Shown here in pieces: positions 27,233-32,341 of a stretch of DNA of 32,341 nt. The notes below the pieces were generated by a model. It ran no database searches, had not been told where the DNA came from, and saw only the letters and a list, made by a program, of their open reading frames with translations. The translations under genes and the position numbers were made by a program. The stretch is from Gammaproteobacteria bacterium (GTDB taxonomy: Bacteria; Pseudomonadota; Gammaproteobacteria; JAADHQ01), in NCBI GenBank assembly GCA_011052215.1, contig DRJK01000009.1:1-32341 (forward strand). The letters are read 5' to 3'. The first letter of the stretch is position 1; every line of letters begins with the position of its first letter.

Positions 27233-27436
27233 TTAACCATCGATCAGTTCATGCCTTAAAATTTTCATGCTCATCGGTGCATCTATCGCCAGCTTTACGG
27301 GCGAGTCACCCTTGGCCTTTACCAAAACCCGGATAGGCCCGTTTGAAAAAAGTTCGGCTACCGTCATATCGGGGTGGATAGCCTCATTGGGGTAAATCAG
27401 GATAGATTCACCAGACTTCCTTTCCAGCACCAGCAT
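27233..27436 (-). CDS. csrA: CsrA-family RNA-binding regulator with an insertion
   Basis: Carbon storage regulator homologue of 67 residues. The ends match CsrA: MLVLERKSGESILI at the N-terminus with the RNA-contacting Arg6, then KLAIDAPMSMKILRHEL, where the arginine aligns with the second RNA-binding Arg (R44 in E. coli). Between strands 2 and 3 there are about 15 additional residues (near NEAIHPDMTVAELFSNGP). The usual C-terminal helix beyond the ELI position is nearly absent. AAAGGAG lies 7 bases upstream of the ATG, so it is a real gene. It probably acts as a dimer on GGA motifs; whether it is the housekeeping CsrA or a specialised paralogue cannot be told from this window. Confidence 0.8.
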   Translation of the reverse strand: MLVLERKSGESILIYPNEAIHPDMTVAELFSNGPIRVLVKAKGDSPVKLAIDAPMSMKILRHELIDG

Positions 27437-27626
27437 GCAGACTCCTTTCGGGTGAAATTATAACAATAGTCGATGCATTGGATTCTAATCGAAATTAATT
27501 TAAATACAATAGTAGGTATTACTAAATTGTGTTTAGAAATGACAGCGTGGTGCCAGGTGAGAGACCATTACCGGTGTGACGGATAGTGATACCAAAGCAG
27601 TATTTTATAGCCAGAACCACGGCCAA

Positions 27627-27692
27627 TGTCCAGTTACCCGTTCCATGTCCTCACATTCATATACGATTCATAATGCTAACGGGGCAGCAGTA
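27627..27692 (-). mobile_element. Truncated palindromic element, copy 4
   Basis: On the minus strand this reads TACTGCTGCCCCGTTAGC, then ATTATGAATCGTATATGAATGTGAGGACATGG in two parts that align with the left third of copies 1-3. It stops in the first internal arm (GGAACGGGTAACTGG, 27630-27644). I could not find the loop, second arm or right terminus in the upstream plus-strand sequence. It occupies part of the 282-base csrA-kinase gap; the rest of that gap shows nothing I can call. Confidence 0.7.
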
Positions 27693-27718
27693 AGTCAAAA
27701 CAATTATTTTGGCAGACT

Positions 27719-28489
27719 CTACGGAATGTTGTTTAGTAATATCAGGGCATCACATGGGCTGCCACATCTTTTTTCTATCTTTGGTTCCAGTAATGCCATC
27801 AAAACGGGCCAGTATTTTTCCGGTATTGTTAGTAGTTCCGGTTGTTGGGGATTGGCCGCCATGGCCAGCGCTTCTCTGCCCTGGCCTGTATTGATCCGTT
27901 GTCCACACAGCATTTCATAAAATAAAGAGCCAACCTGGTATAAATCACTCTGAAATGACCAGCGCTTGCCTTGAGCCTGTTCAGGTGAGCAGTAGGTATA
28001 TTTTGAAATCCAGGTAGAGGTTGTCATGTTGGTTCGAAGAGGAAAATCGGAACATCCAAAATCAATCAGAAACACCTTTCCGTTACTGTCCAGAAGGATA
28101 TTGTCGGGCGTAATATCTGAATGAACAAGCCCTGCGTCCTTGAATGATATCAGGAGTATAAGTAATCGCCTTATAATGCCGATAGAACAGAGCTGACTGA
28201 TATGATTGCTTTGTATGAGTTTGTTCAGGTGAGTACCTTCTATATATTCGTAAGCAAAATAGGGTTGTTTTGTTGCCAGGTCAACAAATACAGGGTGAGG
28301 AACATTATGTAAACGCAGTTTTTCCACGATTGATTTTTCCTGCATGAATCTTTTCAGTGCAGCCTGATTATTGATGTACTCCTCTCTAAGTATCTTTACA
28401 ATAGTTAACTTGTCAAACCTGACCTTGTACAGGTTTGCAGTGCTGCCCGAATAAAAACATTTTCCATTTTCCAGAGTGGTCATGTTCAT
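27719..28489 (-). CDS. Serine/threonine protein kinase-like protein
   Basis: A compact 256-residue eukaryotic-like kinase domain with no transmembrane segment or sensor domain. I place the start at 28489, where ATGA overlaps the stop of the Lnt-like gene; the ORF track's longer form begins inside that gene. In order: glycine loop SGSTANLYKV (14-23), VIVK-type lysine K32 (LTIVKIL), a helix C glutamate near E51, catalytic loop HSDITPDN (His 123, Asp 125, Asn 130), DFG at 143-145 (LIDFG), SPE in place of APE, and SDLYQVGSLFYEMLCG of lobe F. HSD replaces HRD, so it lacks the arginine for activation-loop control, but the catalytic residues are present. Target unknown; coupling suggests a role with the membrane protein upstream. 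Confidence 0.85.
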   Translation of the reverse strand: MNMTTLENGKCFYSGSTANLYKVRFDKLTIVKILREEYINNQAALKRFMQEKSIVEKLRLHNVPHPVFVDLATKQPYFAYEYIEGTHLNKLIQSNHISQLCSIGIIRRLLILLISFKDAGLVHSDITPDNILLDSNGKVFLIDFGCSDFPLRTNMTTSTWISKYTYCSPEQAQGKRWSFQSDLYQVGSLFYEMLCGQRINTGQGREALAMAANPQQPELLTIPEKYWPVLMALLEPKIEKRCGSPCDALILLNNIP

Positions 28490-30477
28490 GGATCCCAGTG
28501 CCTGTGCTTTGTTATTAATACAACCGTGCGACCAGTCCACTTTTTAATAAAAGAGGCTGTCTTTAAAGAAAGTTCAGTGCCACTATAGGGTGAAAATATA
28601 GTGGTGCGTGAGTCTGTGAAATCACGTATAACGACAGTTTCACCATTATCCAGTAGTGCGAGGCAGGGTGTTGCTATAATAAAATTGCCATCATCCGTTG
28701 AGTAGTCAATGGTTTTTATTGAATAGTTGTATTGGTTTGCAATATTGGCAATGGTGGCGAGATCCACATCTGCATCAGTTATTCTGGAAAAATAGGGTAA
28801 TATATTTCTGATGTTAATGTTATTTCCATAATCGCGTAACAGAAAAGTAATTGCAGATATCAGGCTTCCGGTTTCTGATGAGGCCTTGAGCGAAGTATAT
28901 TTATAATGGGTATTAATCAAACCATTTTGAAAATTTATAAAACCGGAGGGCAGGGATTTATCAGTGGCCGTTGTATACATATTCTTCATAAACAGATATT
29001 GAAATAATAACAAAACTACTATTGATATAAAGCTGTAACCGATAGTTTTGAACTGGATAGTCCGCTGCAGATGAGATATTTTATTTACAGTGATCACGAT
29101 TAATATTATCAGCAAGGAGATAACAGATAACATCTTGTACGTTGCCGCGATAGTTTCAAAGTAACGGACATAGAATGTTCTGTAATAATTTGCATGAATA
29201 GTCCTGGTGATAATTCCTTCACTAAACAGAGGGAGTTTTTCAATAATCCGGCCACGTTTATCAATAATGGCCGAGGTTCCTCCATTAGCGGCCCGTAAAA
29301 CAGTTTTTCCCGTTTCTATTGCACGCAGGCGCGCTAGTTGCAAATGTAATAATGGTAGAATAGATGGCCCTGCATAGGCATCATTAGTCATGATAACAAT
29401 AAACCCGGCCCCTGTAGCGGCCAGAGTGACGGCAGGAGCCGGAAAGGCAGACTCAAAGCAGACCAGTGTACCCGGTCTTCCTGGCAGAAAATAATGTGGT
29501 TTCCAGATGATATCCCTGGAGATATCATTCTCAATAAAAGGGATCAGCAATTTTTTACTCCGCCTGCTGAGTATATCGCCATTAGATGACACAGCAAAAA
29601 CGGAACTGTATGAATGTCCGGATGGGTCTATATCCGGGCTGGCGACAAGCATATCAATCTTATACTGATCGGCAAGATTACTGATATTATCATTGTTTCT
29701 GAATTCATATTTTGAAAAATTGACTTCAGGCCAGATGATTATATCGCTCTTGATTTTTTGTCGGGAAACGGCCTTGATGAATTTCAATCTTGTTTTATAA
29801 AGCATTTCAATATTACCATCAGAGGGCATGCCCAGGGTAGTAAGTGGATGTATATTACTTTGAACTATACTAACAGTCACAGGATCACCGGCATTCTCGT
29901 TCGTGGTCGGCACAATAATAAATGTCATTAAAAATATTATAAGTACAGGTGCCACGGTTACCGGTACAAATACATACAGACTGCATTCTTTTACCTTTAT
30001 ATAAGTAATTAAATAAATAACCTGAAATACAATCAGGAGCACAGCAAGCAAATATTGCCCGCCAAACTCAGCGGGCATAAGCAGTATATTCATTGGCATA
30101 AGAACGAGTGAAAGCGTGCTGGGTATATGTATGGAATGTAAAGTGATTTCGATAGCCAGCCATATGCAAGGTGCAACAAACACGGCAAGAATTTTATTGA
30201 TTTTTATAAGGAAGATAACAGATGAAACCAGTAGTGTAATTGAAATTGTTGTGAGTAATATAACCAGCAAGTACACAGTTATGTCATATGTCCAGGTGCC
30301 AAAAAAAATATAGCCTGAGATTATAATGCCCAGTAGCATCCCGCTTACCCAAGTAGCAGAGTTTTTATTATTTATATGATGTATAAAGACAGGCAGTAAA
30401 AAAAAACACCCGACGACGGGCATGCTTATTGGAGGTAAGGCGAATATGAACAGTAAGGCGGAAAGTATGACATGCAT
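28486..30477 (-). CDS. Apolipoprotein N-acyltransferase homologue fused to a C39-peptidase-like domain
   Basis: A 663-residue membrane protein. Residues 1-190 form about six to seven transmembrane helices. Residues 200-430 form a nitrilase-fold domain with the Lnt catalytic set: Glu251 (IIIWPEV), Lys308 (SKKLLIPFIE), Glu316 and Cys340 (LVCFES). After a final Lnt-like helix (448-464) and a further helix (about 480-498), where normal Lnt (about 512 residues) ends, there is an extra region. Residues 530-655 resemble peptidase C39: a LLRDYG-N-NINIRNI segment, a GxxVVIRD strand pair, and FIKKWTGRTVVLI. The expected catalytic Cys (ETGSLI in place of DCGPAC), His (E613) and Asp (S629) are missing, so it is probably a non-catalytic binding domain. 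AAGGAAG precedes the start. The gene is AT-rich compared with the core genes. Confidence 0.8.
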   Translation of the reverse strand: MHVILSALLFIFALPPISMPVVGCFFLLPVFIHHINNKNSATWVSGMLLGIIISGYIFFGTWTYDITVYLLVILLTTISITLLVSSVIFLIKINKILAVFVAPCIWLAIEITLHSIHIPSTLSLVLMPMNILLMPAEFGGQYLLAVLLIVFQVIYLITYIKVKECSLYVFVPVTVAPVLIIFLMTFIIVPTTNENAGDPVTVSIVQSNIHPLTTLGMPSDGNIEMLYKTRLKFIKAVSRQKIKSDIIIWPEVNFSKYEFRNNDNISNLADQYKIDMLVASPDIDPSGHSYSSVFAVSSNGDILSRRSKKLLIPFIENDISRDIIWKPHYFLPGRPGTLVCFESAFPAPAVTLAATGAGFIVIMTNDAYAGPSILPLLHLQLARLRAIETGKTVLRAANGGTSAIIDKRGRIIEKLPLFSEGIITRTIHANYYRTFYVRYFETIAATYKMLSVISLLIILIVITVNKISHLQRTIQFKTIGYSFISIVVLLLFQYLFMKNMYTTATDKSLPSGFINFQNGLINTHYKYTSLKASSETGSLISAITFLLRDYGNNINIRNILPYFSRITDADVDLATIANIANQYNYSIKTIDYSTDDGNFIIATPCLALLDNGETVVIRDFTDSRTTIFSPYSGTELSLKTASFIKKWTGRTVVLITKHRHWDP

Positions 30478-30579
30478 TCAATTAACTTCCTTGTTAATAT
30501 TAAATCGTGAACCAGCGCACACATTCTAGCAAATTATGAACAACATTCTAACTAAATGTGAAAAATTCAGGAATAATTG

Positions 30580-30607
30580 TTTACGCAGGATAAATATTTT
30601 GTTATAT
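30580..30607 (+). promoter_or_regulatory. Possible promoter of the Flp pilin gene
   Basis: TTTACG (30580-30585) and TTATAT (30602-30607) are separated by 16 bases in the 201-base AT-rich gap shared with the divergent Lnt-like gene. The gene itself starts 72 bases later. Several other AT-rich matches are possible. Confidence 0.3.
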
Positions 30608-30678
30608 ATGACATGACGTGAGAACGGAACATAATCAGGATGCTCACATCTACAACACACGGAATATAGGAGAGTGAA

Positions 30679-30957
30679 ATGGCACATCTAAGAAGTAAAA
30701 AATCTGTAGGAAAAATCCGACAACGTGGTCAGGGAATGTCTGAATACTTAATCATCGTAGCACTGATAGCCGTCGCGGCCATTGGTGTAGTAGGTTTTAT
30801 GGGCGATACCGTAAGTAATCAGATGGCCAGTATGGCGATGGAAATTTCCGGCCAGAATGGCGGTACAGCAACAACAACAGCCCAGACTCAAGCCACAGCT
30901 GCAGAAACAAATGCAAATGTAGCCAAGAAAATGGGTAACTTCGCGACCGCAAACTAA
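30679..30957 (+). CDS. Flp-type (type IVb) pilin precursor
   Basis: A 92-residue prepilin. A short basic leader (residues 1-17) ends at a glycine followed by QGMSEY, which fits the Flp prepilin-cleavage pattern G-XXXXEY with Glu at +5. A single hydrophobic helix follows (LIIVALIAVAAIGVVGF, about 24-40) and then a Thr/Ala/Gln-rich tail (GGTATTTAQTQATAA). AGGAG lies 6 bases upstream of the ATG. No TadV-type prepilin peptidase or TadA ATPase is in the window. A stem-loop separates it from the next gene, as is common where the pilin is made in excess. It could also be a pseudopilin of another Tad-like system. Confidence 0.85.
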   Translation: MAHLRSKKSVGKIRQRGQGMSEYLIIVALIAVAAIGVVGFMGDTVSNQMASMAMEISGQNGGTATTTAQTQATAAETNANVAKKMGNFATAN

Positions 30958-30978
30958 ATCGTCTGTTTGATTGGTGTA

Positions 30979-31011
30979 TAACCACTGATCTACCTTCTGG
31001 ATCAGTGGTTA
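30979..31011 (+). terminator. Stem-loop between the pilin and TadG-like genes
   Basis: TAACCACTGATC (30979-30990) pairs perfectly with GATCAGTGGTTA (31000-31011) around a 9-nt loop, extended by imperfect outer pairs. No T run follows, so partial terminator or mRNA stabiliser is more likely than a strong intrinsic terminator. Confidence 0.55.
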
Positions 31012-31053
31012 CACAAACTCTTGCTATTACGTAAGCTAGGGATGGGTTGCGCG

Positions 31054-32259
31054 ATGAAAAAAGTTAGCTTCTTTAATCTGGAATACCAAAAGGGACAGGC
31101 ATTGATCCTGGGGGTTTTTCTGGTATTGGCCACCGCAATGGCTGCCGTTCTGATGTACAACAATGGTCAAACAACATCCGAGAAGACACGACTGGTCAAT
31201 GCGGCCGATGCTGCGGCCTATAGTGGTGCTGTATTTTTCGCCAGAAACCTTAATTTTCTTGCCTATACCAACAGGGCGATGATAGCCAATCATGTGGCGA
31301 TAGGCCATTTTGTCAGCTATGTATCCTGGCTCAGGTATGTCAAGAAATCGATAGCGAAACTCAATAACTATACGCGCTTCGTACCCTATATAGGTCCTGC
31401 GGTCGCCTATGCAAACAAGGTCATGGGTTGGGTGAAAAAGGGGACCGAGAAGGCGGCTCCTTTTATTGTGGAGGGGGCAGATGGGTTGAATTTTGTTCTT
31501 CATAAAGCCCAGAACAAAGGTCAATTTACCATGAATGGGGTCATGTCCGTATCGAGCTTCCTGAAGGTCAAAATCATGGACAAGGTTGCAAAAACCTATG
31601 ATCCAACGATTCGTATTAATTACAAAAAGGACGTCAATACAACCGGGGGTAAAATAGCCGCGGTACAGGTCATGACGGATATCGCAAAGGTCTTACGATA
31701 TGTTAAACGGTATACCGCTAATAATGACAAAGGCCGTTTAAAGTCAATGGTTGAAGACAGCTATGACATCTCGGCGCCGTGGATCAGGGGTAATCGCGGT
31801 TGGGGCGTCAACCTGGTGGTAGTCAAGCTCAACAAATACGGCAGTACACAACATACGATGACGGGTAAAAAAACCGACTGGAAGGCCAACGACAAACTTG
31901 TTTATCGTTGGTGGACACTCAAAGGGTGGAAAAGCAGTACCGTCGCAACTGGCAAGGCGTCAGCACGTGAATTTTCCAGGAATTATAAGGGTGTACCGGG
32001 TTATTACGATCTAAGGAAGCCAGGTAAGGATGCAGATCAGATACTGAACATATCGGCACTGGCCACCATGCCGGTTTCGACCACAAGATTCATGCAACTA
32101 ATGGGCATGAAGCCCGGAGCACAACGGCTGGCGGCGTTATCTCGTGCCGAGATATTCCATGAAAGACCGGAAAAAGGCTTTGCCAGGCTGGGTAAAGGTG
32201 AATATGCAAACCTGTATAACCCGTTCTGGCAAGTCAGGCTGACAAAAAACCAGATATGA
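31054..32259 (+). CDS. TadG-like pilus-associated protein
   Basis: 401 residues from ATG 31054, which has AGGGA about 11 bases upstream; the ORF track's start at 31021 is a weaker TTG. The N-terminus KGQALILGVFLVLATAMAAVLMYNNGQ is a single membrane helix with the QA-x-L-x(n) look of TadE/TadG-like proteins. It is followed by RLVNAADAAAYSGAVFFARNLNFLAYTNRAMIANHVAIGH, a signature I know from Flp pilus-assembly TadG-related proteins. The rest is basic, rich in Lys and Tyr, and unrecognised. The next gene starts at the stop codon (ATGATG), so the operon continues beyond the window. Confidence in the family is moderate; the role is presumably as a minor pilin or surface component. Confidence 0.75.
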   Translation: MKKVSFFNLEYQKGQALILGVFLVLATAMAAVLMYNNGQTTSEKTRLVNAADAAAYSGAVFFARNLNFLAYTNRAMIANHVAIGHFVSYVSWLRYVKKSIAKLNNYTRFVPYIGPAVAYANKVMGWVKKGTEKAAPFIVEGADGLNFVLHKAQNKGQFTMNGVMSVSSFLKVKIMDKVAKTYDPTIRINYKKDVNTTGGKIAAVQVMTDIAKVLRYVKRYTANNDKGRLKSMVEDSYDISAPWIRGNRGWGVNLVVVKLNKYGSTQHTMTGKKTDWKANDKLVYRWWTLKGWKSSTVATGKASAREFSRNYKGVPGYYDLRKPGKDADQILNISALATMPVSTTRFMQLMGMKPGAQRLAALSRAEIFHERPEKGFARLGKGEYANLYNPFWQVRLTKNQI

Positions 32260-32341
32260 TGAATATAGCTTACAAACAGATTGTGTATTACTCAATGCTA
32301 TTTACTTTGAGCATACCAGCCATAACCCAGGGTAAGACCTG
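32256..32341 (+). CDS. Start of a secreted protein, cut by the window end
   Basis: ATG at 32256 overlaps the TadG-like stop (ATGATG), with a second in-frame ATG directly after it. The 28 visible codons read MMNIAYKQIVYYSMLFTLSI.. then PAITQGKT, which looks like an N-terminal signal peptide with a hydrophobic core and cleavage near TQG. Nothing can be said of the mature protein. Confidence 0.55.
   Translation, partial: MMNIAYKQIVYYSMLFTLSIPAITQGKT

Noticed and set aside
27576-27920. Plus-strand ORF of 114 residues between csrA and the kinase
   Set aside because: Half of it is antisense to the kinase gene and half is the truncated element; no ribosome-binding site.
29841-29962. Possible recent horizontal transfer of the Lnt-like gene from its AT-rich look
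   Set aside because: The impression is by eye, membrane proteins and AT-rich codons can give it, and no integrase or tRNA junction is present; composition statistics were not computed.

Overview
The window is about 32 kb of a gammaproteobacterial chromosome. The evidence is gene order and protein character. The run map/rpsB-tsf-pyrH-frr-uppS-cdsA-dxr-rseP-bamA-skp-lpxD-fabZ-lpxA-lpxB-rnhB is the conserved gammaproteobacterial core. The yoaA-tsaB pair and a glnD-map-dapC-dapD-dapE neighbourhood point the same way. An outer membrane with lipid A is implied by bamA, skp and lpxD/A/B. I cannot name a genus.

Layout. 1-520: a small protein with a possible PD-(D/E)xK-like motif, 5' end uncertain. 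549-780: copy 1 of a palindromic mobile element. 819-3435: yoaA-tsaB (Fe-S helicase and tRNA t6A synthesis). 3419-3627: element copy 2, inserted into the very end of tsaB. 3642-6884 (minus): dapC-dapD-dapE, consecutive steps of the succinylase lysine/DAP pathway. 6964-7848: an EamA-type transporter. 7961-11405 (minus): map then glnD. 11636-26186: an almost gap-free plus-strand run for translation, UMP phosphorylation, undecaprenyl and phospholipid precursors, the MEP pathway, envelope stress proteolysis, outer-membrane protein assembly, lipid A synthesis and RNase HII. 26185-26464: element copy 3 inside a perfect 33-bp inverted repeat. 26446-27436 (minus): a DUF1624 membrane protein and an unusual CsrA. 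27627-27692: truncated element copy 4. 27719-30477 (minus): a Ser/Thr kinase-like protein translationally coupled to an apolipoprotein N-acyltransferase homologue that carries an extra C-terminal domain resembling a degenerate C39 peptidase. 30679-32341 (plus, divergent): a Flp-type pilin, a TadG-like protein and the start of a secreted protein.

The core genes are orthodox, except that ribosomal protein S2 carries a C-terminal tail of about 100 residues resembling histone H1. The most unusual content is outside the core. (1) There is a family of roughly 210-230 bp non-coding elements with terminal inverted repeats (consensus near CACTGCTGYCCCGTTAAC), 9-bp target-site duplications on two copies, and a 29-30 bp internal stem. 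Paired bases in the stem differ together between copies, and the stem loop lies in opposite orientation in different copies. These look like MITEs. (2) The Lnt/C39-like fusion plus kinase next to a solitary Flp/TadG cluster is a combination I do not recognise as a described system.

All calls come from reading the sequence. No alignment or database search was run.
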